Positions 20,014-30,173 of a DNA stretch of 43,064 nucleotides are shown here, piece after piece. The stretch is from Nitrososphaerota archaeon (GTDB taxonomy: Archaea > Thermoproteota > Nitrososphaeria > Nitrososphaerales > Nitrosopumilaceae): positions 1 to 43,064 of the forward strand of contig VHBM01000003.1 of NCBI GenBank assembly GCA_016871975.1, in the 5' to 3' direction. The notes below the pieces were generated by a model, which was not told where the DNA came from, did not search any database, and was given only the letters and a program-made list of their open reading frames with translations. A program made the translations under genes and the position numbers. How positions within the stretch are numbered: position 1 is the stretch's first letter; every line of letters begins with the position of its first letter.

Positions 20014-20115
20014 CTAGTCTTTTGTTGCTTCGTTTGCACATTTGTAGGAACAGAACACGCTTGTCATGCTTTGATATTCTCTTCCGCAATGCTTGCATTC
20101 ACGCAAAAGCCTCAT
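20014..20115 (-). CDS. 33-aa zinc-finger microprotein MRLLRECKHCGREYQSMTSVFCSYKCANEATKD
   Basis: CxxC-x11-CxxxC treble-clef-like pattern; hand translated; not in track. Confidence 0.55.
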   Translation of the reverse strand: MRLLRECKHCGREYQSMTSVFCSYKCANEATKD

Positions 20116-20235
20116 GGGACAGAATATAGATCGTTATCATATATAATTGCGATCCAAGATAACAAAAACATATAACATAATTCAAAAATGATGTTTGAGA
20201 ATTACCATTGCTTTAAATTCAGTTTTTAAATATTT

Positions 20236-22191
20236 TTGTCGTTGCAACAGATACCAAGTTTTCAGCTAGCCTCAGATTATCAGCCAACAGGCGACCAACC
20301 TCAGGCAATAGAATCACTAGTTAGAGTGGTAAGACAAAATAAAGTTCAAACGCTTTTGGGCGTAACAGGAAGTGGCAAGACATTTGCTATTGCAAATGTT
20401 ATACAAAGAACTGGAAAAAACACACTTGTAATCTCACATAACAAGACACTTGCTGCACAGCTTTATTCGGAGCTAAAACAGTTTTTCCCAAAAAATAATG
20501 TCGGATATTTTGTCAGCTATTACGATTATTATCAGCCTGAAAGTTACATTCCACAAACAGACACTTACATAGAAAAAGACACTCAGATAAATGAAAAAAT
20601 CGAAAAAATGAGACTAGAGGCTACTGCCATGCTTCTTTCTGGCGAGCCTACGATTATAGTTGCTACAGTATCATGCATTTACTCACTTGGCTCGCCTCGA
20701 GACTGGGAAGAAATGGCAATTACAGTCTCTCAAGGAGACCAAATTGAGCGTGCAAATCTAATAAAAAAGCTAGTCAATGCCAGATATGAGCGCAATGAGA
20801 TGGAGCTTGCGCCAGGCAATTTCCGCGTCAAAGGAGACACCATTGACATTATACCTGCATATTCTGATGATATTGTTAGAATTTCCTTATTTGGCGATGA
20901 GATAGAAAAAATATCAATTTGTGATTATATAACATTAAAAGAAAAACGAAAACTCGCATCTATCAAAATATTTCCTGCAAAGCACTATCTTGTTGCAAAA
21001 GATGTAAGAGACAAGGCAGTATCATCAATCAAGTCTGAGCTAAAAAAGCGACTGCCGGAGCTAAATGAGCTTGAACGACAAAGACTAGAGATGAGAACAA
21101 AATTTGATCTTGAGATGATCGAAGAGCTTGGGTACTGTTCTGGCATTGAAAATTATTCAAGACATTTTGATGGAAGAAAGCCTGGAGAAAAAGCATTTTG
21201 TCTTTTGGATTTTTTTGGCAACGACTTTTTGCTTGTAATTGACGAGTCACATGTAACACTGCCACAGCTTCATGGAATGTACAAAGGAGATCATTCAAGA
21301 AAAAAAGAGCTTGTGACCTATGGGTTCAGACTGCCAAGCGCATATGATAATAGACCACTAAAGTTTGAAGAGTTTGAAAAGTACATTAAAAATTGCATTT
21401 TTGTTTCTGCAACACCATCAGAGTATGAAAGAAAAAAGTCATTTCAGATTGCAGAGCAGCTTGTCAGGCCTACAGGACTTGTAGACCCAATTGTTGAGAC
21501 AAGACCTACAAAAAACCAGATGGATGATCTAATTGTAGAAATTAAAAAAAGAGCAGAAAAAAACCAGCGAATCCTAGTAACAACTCTGACAAAAAGAATG
21601 GCAGAAGATTTGGCAGAATACCTATCAAAAAAACAAATCAAGGTTCGCTATTTGCATTCAGAAATTGAAGGCCTCCAGAGAACAGAGCTAATCAGGCAGC
21701 TAAGACTAGGTGAGTTTGATGTACTTGTTGGGATAAATCTGTTAAGAGAGGGCCTTGATATTCCCGAAGTTTCACTTGTAGCAATACTTGATGCAGACAA
21801 GGAAGGATTTCTTCGTAATACGACAAGCCTGATTCAGACATTTGGCAGAGCAGCACGAAATGTCGAAGGCGCTGTAATCATGTATGCAGATTCGATAACG
21901 CAATCAATGAAGACTGCGATTTCTGAGACAAACAGGCGCAGAAAAAAGCAGCTAGAGTATAACAAAGTTAGAAACATCACACCAAAAACTATCATAAAAT
22001 CAATTCCAGCTCAGGTTGCAACACTTGATGATATAAAACACAAGTCAGGCCATGACCTTGCAAAAGAAATGATAGAGCTTGAAGCAGAAATGAAAAAATT
22101 TGCAGAGAGTTTGGATTTTGAGCGAGCAATAGAGTGCAGAGAAAAAATTAGGCGAATGCAAAAGGAGCTTGAAAAGAAAAATGAACGCTAA
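20236..22191 (+). CDS. uvrB: Excinuclease ABC subunit B (TTG start)
   Basis: LLGVTGSGKTFAIANVI, YYDYYQPESYIPQTDTYIEKD, C-terminal UVR domain. Confidence 0.97.
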   Translation: MSLQQIPSFQLASDYQPTGDQPQAIESLVRVVRQNKVQTLLGVTGSGKTFAIANVIQRTGKNTLVISHNKTLAAQLYSELKQFFPKNNVGYFVSYYDYYQPESYIPQTDTYIEKDTQINEKIEKMRLEATAMLLSGEPTIIVATVSCIYSLGSPRDWEEMAITVSQGDQIERANLIKKLVNARYERNEMELAPGNFRVKGDTIDIIPAYSDDIVRISLFGDEIEKISICDYITLKEKRKLASIKIFPAKHYLVAKDVRDKAVSSIKSELKKRLPELNELERQRLEMRTKFDLEMIEELGYCSGIENYSRHFDGRKPGEKAFCLLDFFGNDFLLVIDESHVTLPQLHGMYKGDHSRKKELVTYGFRLPSAYDNRPLKFEEFEKYIKNCIFVSATPSEYERKKSFQIAEQLVRPTGLVDPIVETRPTKNQMDDLIVEIKKRAEKNQRILVTTLTKRMAEDLAEYLSKKQIKVRYLHSEIEGLQRTELIRQLRLGEFDVLVGINLLREGLDIPEVSLVAILDADKEGFLRNTTSLIQTFGRAARNVEGAVIMYADSITQSMKTAISETNRRRKKQLEYNKVRNITPKTIIKSIPAQVATLDDIKHKSGHDLAKEMIELEAEMKKFAESLDFERAIECREKIRRMQKELEKKNER

Positions 22192-24994
22192 ATTAAAAAT
22201 TCGCGGAGCAAGACACCACAATCTAAAAAATATTGATCTTGATATTCCAAAAAACAATCTTGTAGTAATTAGCGGTCTGTCTGGCTCTGGCAAGTCAACA
22301 CTTGCATTTGATACGATTTATGCAGAAGGACAAAGGCGCTATGTAGAGTCGCTATCTGCATATGCAAGACAGTTTTTGGAAATGATGGACAAGCCTGATG
22401 TTGACTCTATTGAGGGTCTTTCTCCTGCAATATCAATTCAGCAAAAAACAACAAGCAAAAATCCACGCTCTACTGTTGGCACTACAACTGAGATCTATGA
22501 CTATCTAAGACTGTTGTATGCAAGAATTGGAATCCCCCACTGCACAAACTGTGGACGCAAAATCTCAAACCAGTCAGTTGAATCAATTTGTGATTCTATC
22601 TTGCGTGACTTTGATGGAAAAAAGATTCTTATTTTAGCGCCAATCATACAACGAAAAAAAGGAACCTATGAGAAACTATTTGAGCAGATAAAAAAAGATG
22701 GATATTCTAGGATTCGCCTGGATGGACAGATAACACAGCTTGATGAAACGCCATCACTTGACAGACAAAAGTGGCACAATATCGAAATTGTCGTAGACAG
22801 AATCGGAGTTTCAAAGTCTGAAAAAAGCAGACTCTTTGAGGCAATCCAGACTGCACTCAAGGCTGCAAAAGGCTCTGTTCTAATCTCAGATGAGAGCAAA
22901 GACAAGATTTTTTCTCAAAATAATGCATGCCCATATTGTGGCATCACAATAGGCGAGCTTGAGCCTAGGACGTTTTCGTTTAACTCGCCTTTTGGCTCTT
23001 GCAAGGCCTGCAATGGCTTAGGCGTCAAAATGGAGTTTGATCCTGATTTAGTAATACCTGACAAGTCAAAATCAATACTTGATGGGGCCATAGTCCCATG
23101 GAGTGGAAGATTTTCCTCGTTTAGAAAGCAAGCATTGCAGCATGTTGGAAAAGAGTTTGGATTTAATCTGATGACTCCAATGAACAAGATAACACCAAAA
23201 CAGCTCAAAGTGATTCTTTATGGAACAGACAAGATGATTCGCTTTAGATACGAATCAAGGTCTAGTGATTCATCTTGGGAATATACTGATGCATTTGAAG
23301 GAGTGCTGGAAAATCTGCAGCGAGTCTTTATGGAAACAGATTCTGAGGCAAAAAGAGAATGGCTAAAGCAGTTTATGCGCGATACTCCATGCAATGTATG
23401 CAATGGAAGAAAGCTAAAGCCTGAAGCACTTGCTGTAAAGATAAACTCGATGAACATAATGGATGTTTGTGATTTGTCAATTGATGCATGCTATGATTTC
23501 TTTAACGCACTAAAGCTGACAGAGACAGAACAATACATTGCACGTGATGTGTTAAAGGAGATAAAAGAAAGACTGGAATTTTTAAAAAATGTTGGATTAA
23601 ACTATCTTACATTAAATCGCCTAAGCTCAACTCTGTCTGGTGGAGAGTCACAACGAATACGCCTTGCAACACAGATTGGCTCTAATCTAACAGGTGTACT
23701 CTATGTTCTTGATGAGCCAACAATTGGGTTGCACCAAAGAGACAATCAGAGACTGATAAAAACACTGACAAAGCTTCGTGATTTAGGAAATACAGTAATT
23801 GTTGTAGAGCATGACGAAGAAGTGATACGAAGCTCTGACTGGATTGTTGACCTTGGGCCAGGTGCAGGAGTACATGGAGGCGATGTTGTTTTTGAAGGAA
23901 CTGTAGATCAAATCCTAAATGGACACAAGTCAATCACAGGAACTTATCTAAAAGACAAGTCACTGATAAAACTTGAAAATAAAAAACGAATGCAAAAAGG
24001 CAAGCTTGTTGTAAGAGGCGCCTCTGAAAATAACCTAAAAAATATCGATGTCGAGTTCCCATTAGGACTTTTTATCACAATTACAGGCGTTTCAGGCTCT
24101 GGAAAATCGACTCTGATAAATGAGATTTTGCTAAAGTCGCTTTCTTCCCACTTTTACAAGTCAAATGAGCGTCCAGGAAAACACGTCAAAATCGAAGGAA
24201 TCGAGAATATAGACAAGGTAATAGCAATTGACCAGTCCCCAATAGGAAGGACCCCACGCTCAAATCCTGCTACCTACATTGGTGCCTTTACACCAATTCG
24301 CGAATTATACGCAAACACAGAAACCTCAAAGGAGCGAGGATACAGTCCAGGCCAGTTCTCATTTAATGTTCAAGATGGTCGCTGCTTTGCATGTGAAGGC
24401 GATGGTGTAAAAAAAATCGAGATGCAGTTTCTATCAGATGTTTATGTTAGATGTGATGAATGTAAAGGAAAAAGATACAATTCTGAAACACTTTCTATAT
24501 TATACAAGGGAAAAAACATTGCCGATGTTTTAGAGATGACAGTGTATGAGGCACTACAGTTTTTTGAAAACATTCCTGCAATAAAGAGAAAGCTTCAAAC
24601 AATTTTTGATGTTGGCCTAGGCTACATAAAACTAGGTCAATCATCAACTACACTATCAGGTGGGGAGGCCCAACGTGTCAAGCTTGCATCAGAGTTATCA
24701 AAGAAAGGCACAGGAAAAACACTTTACATCCTAGATGAGCCAACAACAGGACTGCACTTTGCTGATGTGCAAAAACTACTTGATGTGTTAAACAGACTAG
24801 CAAACCTTGGAAATACAGTAATTGTAATTGAGCACAACTTGGATGTTATAAAAAATTCTGACTGGATTGTAGACCTAGGACCAGAAGGCGGAGATAACGG
24901 TGGTAAAGTTGTTGCCACAGGCACTCCATCACAGGTTGCAAGCAATCCAAAAAGCTACACAGGACAACATCTTGCAAAATTTATGAAAAGATGA
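22169..24994 (+). CDS. uvrA: Excinuclease ABC subunit A
   Basis: ISGLSGSGKSTLAFDTIYAEGQRRYVESLSAYARQFL; two ABC modules; zinc fingers. Confidence 0.97.
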   Translation: MKRKMNAKLKIRGARHHNLKNIDLDIPKNNLVVISGLSGSGKSTLAFDTIYAEGQRRYVESLSAYARQFLEMMDKPDVDSIEGLSPAISIQQKTTSKNPRSTVGTTTEIYDYLRLLYARIGIPHCTNCGRKISNQSVESICDSILRDFDGKKILILAPIIQRKKGTYEKLFEQIKKDGYSRIRLDGQITQLDETPSLDRQKWHNIEIVVDRIGVSKSEKSRLFEAIQTALKAAKGSVLISDESKDKIFSQNNACPYCGITIGELEPRTFSFNSPFGSCKACNGLGVKMEFDPDLVIPDKSKSILDGAIVPWSGRFSSFRKQALQHVGKEFGFNLMTPMNKITPKQLKVILYGTDKMIRFRYESRSSDSSWEYTDAFEGVLENLQRVFMETDSEAKREWLKQFMRDTPCNVCNGRKLKPEALAVKINSMNIMDVCDLSIDACYDFFNALKLTETEQYIARDVLKEIKERLEFLKNVGLNYLTLNRLSSTLSGGESQRIRLATQIGSNLTGVLYVLDEPTIGLHQRDNQRLIKTLTKLRDLGNTVIVVEHDEEVIRSSDWIVDLGPGAGVHGGDVVFEGTVDQILNGHKSITGTYLKDKSLIKLENKKRMQKGKLVVRGASENNLKNIDVEFPLGLFITITGVSGSGKSTLINEILLKSLSSHFYKSNERPGKHVKIEGIENIDKVIAIDQSPIGRTPRSNPATYIGAFTPIRELYANTETSKERGYSPGQFSFNVQDGRCFACEGDGVKKIEMQFLSDVYVRCDECKGKRYNSETLSILYKGKNIADVLEMTVYEALQFFENIPAIKRKLQTIFDVGLGYIKLGQSSTTLSGGEAQRVKLASELSKKGTGKTLYILDEPTTGLHFADVQKLLDVLNRLANLGNTVIVIEHNLDVIKNSDWIVDLGPEGGDNGGKVVATGTPSQVASNPKSYTGQHLAKFMKR

Positions 24995-26571
24995 CTCGGG
25001 ATATTTCTAAAATAAACATACCTAGTCATCCAGGAATTTATTTAATGAAAGATAAAACTGACAAAGTCATATACATTGGAAAGGCAAAAAATCTAAAAAA
25101 CCGTGTAAGATCATATTTTTTAAAAAATCAAAATTATAAAACACAAAAACTAGTTGAAAACATTTCAGATGTTGAGTTTGTTTTAACAGATAATGAAAGA
25201 GAAGCGTTTTTGCTTGAGGCAAATATGATAAAGCGATACAGACCAATTTTTAATATCGAGCTAAAAGACCAGCAACGATACACCTACCTTAGAATCACAA
25301 ATGAGCAATATCCACGACTGCTAGTTGCACGCAGGACAAGAACTGGCAAGTTTTTAGGCTCAGGCAGGATATTTGGGCCCTTTACGCAAGGTAGCTCAAA
25401 ATTGCTCACAATAGGCTCGCTTCGCAAGACCTTCAAGATACGAATCTGCAAGACTCTACCAAAAAAGGCCTGCTTAGAGTATCACCTTGGAAACTGCGAA
25501 GCTCCGTGTGAATTCAAAGAGGCGCAGAAAAGATACACTCAACATGTTTCTAATCTTGAATCAATTCTAAAAGGAAAACAAAAGATGCGAGATTTTATTG
25601 AAAAACAAAAACAGGAAATGAAACAAGCCTCTGACTCGCTAGAGTTTGAGCGTGCCAGAGAGATAAGAGATACTTTGCAAAGACTAGGAAACCTACAAAC
25701 AAGACAAAAAATGGAATTTATTCAAAGCTCTGATGAAGAGTTCTTTGGAGCAAGGATACAAGATCAGGTTGCACATGTCATGACATTTAGAAAAACTAAC
25801 GGTGTGATAAGAGACAGCGACAAGTTTTCTTTTGATCTTGTTGGAGATAATTCATTTTCAAACTTTTTGTTTCAATATTATACGACACATAAAATTCCAA
25901 AAACAATTGTTGTAAGCCAGATTCCAGAAAGAAAAGAACTTTTAGAATCAATTCTTTCTGAAAATGCAGGATTTTCAGTAGAGATTGTGATGCCAAAAAA
26001 AGGTAAGAGAAAAGAGATGATTGATTTGATAATGAAAAACTTGGACTTAATTGAAGCAAAGGGGGCAGAGCCAGGACTTGTTGAGCTAAAAGAACAGCTT
26101 GGCTTGTCAGAAATTCCAAAAGTAATAGAGTGTTTTGATATATCAAATCACGGAGATGCGTTTGCGGTGGGTTCCATGTCAAGGTTTGTTGGAGGAAGGC
26201 CAGACAAATCAGGCTATAGGAAATTTAAGATAAAAACAGTAAAGGGAAAAGATGATTTTGCAATGATTGGCGAGATAATAAAGCGCAGATATCACAGATT
26301 GTCTGAAGAAAAACAATCTCTTCCAGATTTGGTTGTAATTGATGGTGGAAAAGGCCAGCTTGGCTCTGCATTAAAGTCGCTTCAGGCTGTAAGAGTGGCC
26401 ATTCCCTGCATTTCACTTGCAAAGGAAAATGAGGAAATATACCTGCCTAGGCAAAAAGAGCCGCTTGTGATTTCAAAAGCAAGTCCTGCGCTTAAAATTC
26501 TCCAGCATGCAAGAGATGAGGCTCACAGGTTTGGCGTAAGATATAACAGAAATCTTCAGCTAATTTCCTAG
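24991..26571 (+). CDS. uvrC: Excinuclease ABC subunit C (short; no C-terminal HhH)
   Basis: GIY-YIG domain (PGIYLMKDKTDKVIYIGKAKNLKNRVRSYF), UVR motif, UvrC RNase H-like domain (ECFDISNHGD, VVIDGGKGQL). Confidence 0.95.
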   Translation: MTRDISKINIPSHPGIYLMKDKTDKVIYIGKAKNLKNRVRSYFLKNQNYKTQKLVENISDVEFVLTDNEREAFLLEANMIKRYRPIFNIELKDQQRYTYLRITNEQYPRLLVARRTRTGKFLGSGRIFGPFTQGSSKLLTIGSLRKTFKIRICKTLPKKACLEYHLGNCEAPCEFKEAQKRYTQHVSNLESILKGKQKMRDFIEKQKQEMKQASDSLEFERAREIRDTLQRLGNLQTRQKMEFIQSSDEEFFGARIQDQVAHVMTFRKTNGVIRDSDKFSFDLVGDNSFSNFLFQYYTTHKIPKTIVVSQIPERKELLESILSENAGFSVEIVMPKKGKRKEMIDLIMKNLDLIEAKGAEPGLVELKEQLGLSEIPKVIECFDISNHGDAFAVGSMSRFVGGRPDKSGYRKFKIKTVKGKDDFAMIGEIIKRRYHRLSEEKQSLPDLVVIDGGKGQLGSALKSLQAVRVAIPCISLAKENEEIYLPRQKEPLVISKASPALKILQHARDEAHRFGVRYNRNLQLIS

Positions 26572-26711
26572 TCTAGATTTTTTCTTTGATCTTGGCCTTT
26601 GCGTCTTTGCTCCATACATGACTGGAGCTCGTCTTTGCTGTGATTTTTAATTGATTTTCCACACATTGCACAGGTCGGATCAGAAACTATTGGTTTTCTT
26701 TCAAATGGCAT
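26568..26711 (-). CDS. Small 47-aa protein with one CxxC, MPFERKPIVSDPTCAMCGKSIKNHSKDELQSCMEQRRKGQDQRKNLD
   Basis: Hand translated; CAMCGK motif; not in track. Confidence 0.5.
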   Translation of the reverse strand: MPFERKPIVSDPTCAMCGKSIKNHSKDELQSCMEQRRKGQDQRKNLD

Positions 26712-26718
26712 TTGCTAT

Positions 26719-27708
26719 TTAGATAAAATCATCAAGGGATTCTTCACGTAATGGCTGTGCATCTATTCCAAGTGATTTAAGATGTGCAGAAAACTCTTCA
26801 ACAAAGCCATGAATTGTATAGACTTTATCAGCGCCGCTTTTCTTTACAAGCTCAACTAGCTCATCAAAGTCGCAATGATCACTTAGCGGTATTGAATAGT
26901 CAGCTCGTCTTCCAAAAGAAAAGTGCGAAGACTTTGCCCAGCCAGAAAACCCTATAGTTTCTGCACCATACTTTGATTTCATTTGCCTGATAAAGTAACT
27001 TTTTTCTGACATGAACGGTGCAACCATTACCCATGGTTTTTTTGCAAGTAGTCCTTTTTCTTCTGCTTCTGTGTGGCCGATGCAGTCTTTTAGGTTTACA
27101 CCAAAGCTTCGATGCAAGTCATTCATTTCCTTTACAGAGTCATGGTAGTATAATGGCTCCCAGTGACCAAATAGCTGTGATATTGTCTGTGCTTTACCAA
27201 GCTGATATCCAAACAAAATTACTGGAATTCCACGAGAGTAATGCTCAGATATTATCTGGTTTACGGTTTTTTTTATCTCATCTAGTTTTGGAAAAATAAA
27301 TTCTGGCAGGCCAAATGTGCATTCTGTTATCAGCGTCTTGCATTTTGGAATCTTTGCGCCAGAAAGAAACCCTCGATTTCTTGTGCAAATATCACCCGTG
27401 TAAAAAATATCATCAAATAACAATCCACGTGAGCCAAAGATGTGTCCGCTGTCTAGGAGTGAAAAGGCCTCCAAACTATCAATAGAGTCCATCTTGCAGC
27501 CACGAAGTTTGGCAATCCTGCTTGTCTCAATTGAAGCCAGCATAGGCACGCCATTTTGAGTTGGCAGATGATCAGAGTGTGCATGTGAGACAAAGTTTAC
27601 GCATTGTTCTAGCGGGATTTTTGGATCCAAAAGTACGGTTTTGTTATTTGTCTTGCATACGATACCGTTTTTTGTCATCCTTATTTTTTGGGCCAAACAC
27701 AAAAACAA
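26719..27708 (-). CDS. MBL-fold (beta-CASP/SNM1-like) exonuclease family protein
   Basis: SHAHSDHL, DSGHIFGSRG, IFYTGD, SDHCDFDEL, IHGF. Confidence 0.8.
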   Translation of the reverse strand: MFLCLAQKIRMTKNGIVCKTNNKTVLLDPKIPLEQCVNFVSHAHSDHLPTQNGVPMLASIETSRIAKLRGCKMDSIDSLEAFSLLDSGHIFGSRGLLFDDIFYTGDICTRNRGFLSGAKIPKCKTLITECTFGLPEFIFPKLDEIKKTVNQIISEHYSRGIPVILFGYQLGKAQTISQLFGHWEPLYYHDSVKEMNDLHRSFGVNLKDCIGHTEAEEKGLLAKKPWVMVAPFMSEKSYFIRQMKSKYGAETIGFSGWAKSSHFSFGRRADYSIPLSDHCDFDELVELVKKSGADKVYTIHGFVEEFSAHLKSLGIDAQPLREESLDDFI

Positions 27709-27754
27709 ACGTGAGATTTGATATAAATTGCAGCTTTAGCCTAGTTTTGACTAG

Positions 27755-28357
27755 TTGCTAAATCTTGCAATTTTGATCTCAGGTCGCGGCAGTAACATGG
27801 AAGCAATTCTCAAGGCGATCAAGACAGAAAAAATTCCTGCAAATACAGCAGTTGTCATATCAAACAAGCCTGATGCAAAGGGCTTGGAGATAGCAAAAAA
27901 GCTTGGAGTAAAAACCGAAGTTGTAGATAGCCATGATTTTAAAGGCGACAGGTGGGAGTATGATAAAAAAATTATCGCAGTGTTAGAAAAATACAATGTT
28001 ACTCCAGAAAATGGCCTTGTCTGCCTTGCAGGATTTATGCGAATTATTAGTTCAGAGTTTATCAAAAAATACAAGAATCGAATCATGAACATACATCCTG
28101 CACTATTGCCATCATATCCAGGGCTTCACGCACAAAGGCAGGCACTAGAAGATGGAGCCAAGTATTCTGGCTGTACGGTTCACTTTGCAGATGAAAAAGT
28201 AGACCATGGTCCAATAATTTTGCAAGCTACAGTAGAGGTAAAAAAAGACGATACTGAAGAAACTCTATCTGAACGGATTTTAGAACAAGAACATAAAATT
28301 TATCCAGAGGCAGTCAGGCTTTTTGCACTAGGCAAAATCAAATTAAAAGAAAATTAA
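27755..28357 (+). CDS. purN: Phosphoribosylglycinamide formyltransferase (TTG start)
   Basis: LAILISGRGSNMEAI, CLAGFMRI, NIHPALLPSYPGLHA, GCTVHFADEKVDHGPII. Confidence 0.96.
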   Translation: MLNLAILISGRGSNMEAILKAIKTEKIPANTAVVISNKPDAKGLEIAKKLGVKTEVVDSHDFKGDRWEYDKKIIAVLEKYNVTPENGLVCLAGFMRIISSEFIKKYKNRIMNIHPALLPSYPGLHAQRQALEDGAKYSGCTVHFADEKVDHGPIILQATVEVKKDDTEETLSERILEQEHKIYPEAVRLFALGKIKLKEN

Positions 28358-28698
28358 GAGTCTGGTCCGCCAAAAAAATAAATCACTACAAGCTCTTTTG
28401 TGTTGCCAAAAAAATAGTGCTCCATGTTTTTTGGAACAAAAAATGTCTTTCCGTCCTCGATAGTATAGTCTTTTTTGTCTATTTTCAGATATCCGTTGCC
28501 ACGTATTACATAGTACAGCTCATCTAAATCATGTGGGGCCTGTGTGTCTTTTTCTCCTGGCTGTAGCACCAAGACGCCTGCTGCAAGAGTGTCTTTATTG
28601 ATAAATGTATGAAAATAGTTGCTGCTTTTTTGAAGCTCATCTATGTATTTTCTAGTATCAAACTCAAATTTCATAATCTGCTTTGATTTCCAATCCAT
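28354..28698 (-). CDS. Cupin-domain protein
   Basis: APHDLDELYYVIRGNGYLKIDKKDYTIEDGKTFFVPKNMEHYF. Confidence 0.85.
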   Translation of the reverse strand: MDWKSKQIMKFEFDTRKYIDELQKSSNYFHTFINKDTLAAGVLVLQPGEKDTQAPHDLDELYYVIRGNGYLKIDKKDYTIEDGKTFFVPKNMEHYFFGNTKELVVIYFFGGPDS

Positions 28699-28750
28699 TT
28701 TAAAATTTCAGATTCCAAGGATTAAATAGCAAAAATATCGAACAAAGGCG

Positions 28751-29614
28751 TTGAGTGGCACAAAAATTGATGGTCTTGCAGTAGCACAGGCTGTAAAAGA
28801 GCGTGTAAAAAAGGCAGCAAGTGAGATAAAATCTCAAGGAGTCAATCCATGTCTTGCAACTGTACTTGTTGGAGACAGCCAAGCATCTGCTACATATGTA
28901 AAAAATAAGCAAAAAGCATGTGCTGAAGTTGGAATTACAACAAAGGATCATCACCTCCAAGATTCAATTTCTCAAAAAGAGCTAAATTCCCTAGTTGATT
29001 CACTTAACAATGACAAAACAGTTCATGGCATACTAGTGCAGCTGCCACTGCCTGATCAGATAAACGAGTTTGAAGTAGTATCTAGGATTTTGCCGACAAA
29101 AGATGTCGATGGTCTTACACCACACAATGCCGGACTTTTGGCTATGGGAAAGGCAGTGCTCAAGGCATGCACGCCTTCTGGCATTATGGAGTTATTTGAT
29201 TATTACAAAATTGATCTTGCGGGAAAAAATATCGTAATGATAAATCGAAGTAATTTAATTGGAAAACCACTCTATCACATGCTCTTAGAAAAAAACGCCA
29301 CAGTTACTACGTGTCACTCAAAGACAAAAAATCTTGCCGACTTTACAAAGTCTGCAGATGTTATAATTACAGCAGTTGGGGACAGGACAAAGTTTACGCT
29401 AAAGCAAGACATGATAAAAAATGGCGCTATAGTAATTGATGTTGCAATAACAAGGCACAATGGCAAGCTTGCAGGTGATTGTGATTATGATGATATAATA
29501 AAAAAGGCATCTTTTGCGACGCCTGTACCTGGCGGAGTTGGACCAATCACAGTTGCCATGCTATTAAAAAATACCGTAACTGCTGCATCTTTGAGTAAAG
29601 GTCTTGGAAGCTAG
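28751..29614 (+). CDS. folD: Bifunctional methylenetetrahydrofolate dehydrogenase/cyclohydrolase (TTG start)
   Basis: VGDSQASATYVKNKQKAC, PLPDQIN, PTKDVDGL, PVPGGVGPITVAML. Confidence 0.96.
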   Translation: MSGTKIDGLAVAQAVKERVKKAASEIKSQGVNPCLATVLVGDSQASATYVKNKQKACAEVGITTKDHHLQDSISQKELNSLVDSLNNDKTVHGILVQLPLPDQINEFEVVSRILPTKDVDGLTPHNAGLLAMGKAVLKACTPSGIMELFDYYKIDLAGKNIVMINRSNLIGKPLYHMLLEKNATVTTCHSKTKNLADFTKSADVIITAVGDRTKFTLKQDMIKNGAIVIDVAITRHNGKLAGDCDYDDIIKKASFATPVPGGVGPITVAMLLKNTVTAASLSKGLGS

Positions 29615-30173
29615 TAAAGAAAAGGCAAATATTCGCAAGTTTTTGCTTGAAAACAGGGACGCAATATCATTTGATCTTATAAAAATTGCAAGCAAGGCAA
29701 TTCATAAAAATCTAAAAAAAATTGATGATTTCAGGCAGGCAAAATTCATTGCAGGCTATTATCCAATAGGAAGTGAGGTAAAGACTCAGGAAATAATGCA
29801 AGAAGTACTTGCCGATGGCAAAACATTGGCACTGCCAAAGGTAAGAGGTGAAGACTTGGAGTTTAGAAAGGTAACAGATTTTGGAAACTTGGAAAAATCA
29901 GGGTTTGGCATAATGGAGCCAAAAGACTGGTGCAATATCATTGAAGACATTGATGTAATACTTGTCCCAACTGTTGGCATCACGCGAGATGGAATCCGCT
30001 TGGGTTATGGTTATGGCTATTATGACAGATTTTTAAAAAAAACTGGTGCAAAAATAATTGCACTTACCTATGCAAAACAGATTGTAAGAAATATCCCCCA
30101 GGCTGAAAATGACATCAAGGTAAACTGGATTGTTACAGAAAGCGAATGTATTGATGCATCAAAGAGAGGCTAG
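29604..30173 (+). CDS. 5-formyltetrahydrofolate cyclo-ligase family
   Basis: RLGYGYGYYDRFL, FGIMEPK; overlaps folD. Confidence 0.88.
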   Translation: MEASKEKANIRKFLLENRDAISFDLIKIASKAIHKNLKKIDDFRQAKFIAGYYPIGSEVKTQEIMQEVLADGKTLALPKVRGEDLEFRKVTDFGNLEKSGFGIMEPKDWCNIIEDIDVILVPTVGITRDGIRLGYGYGYYDRFLKKTGAKIIALTYAKQIVRNIPQAENDIKVNWIVTESECIDASKRG

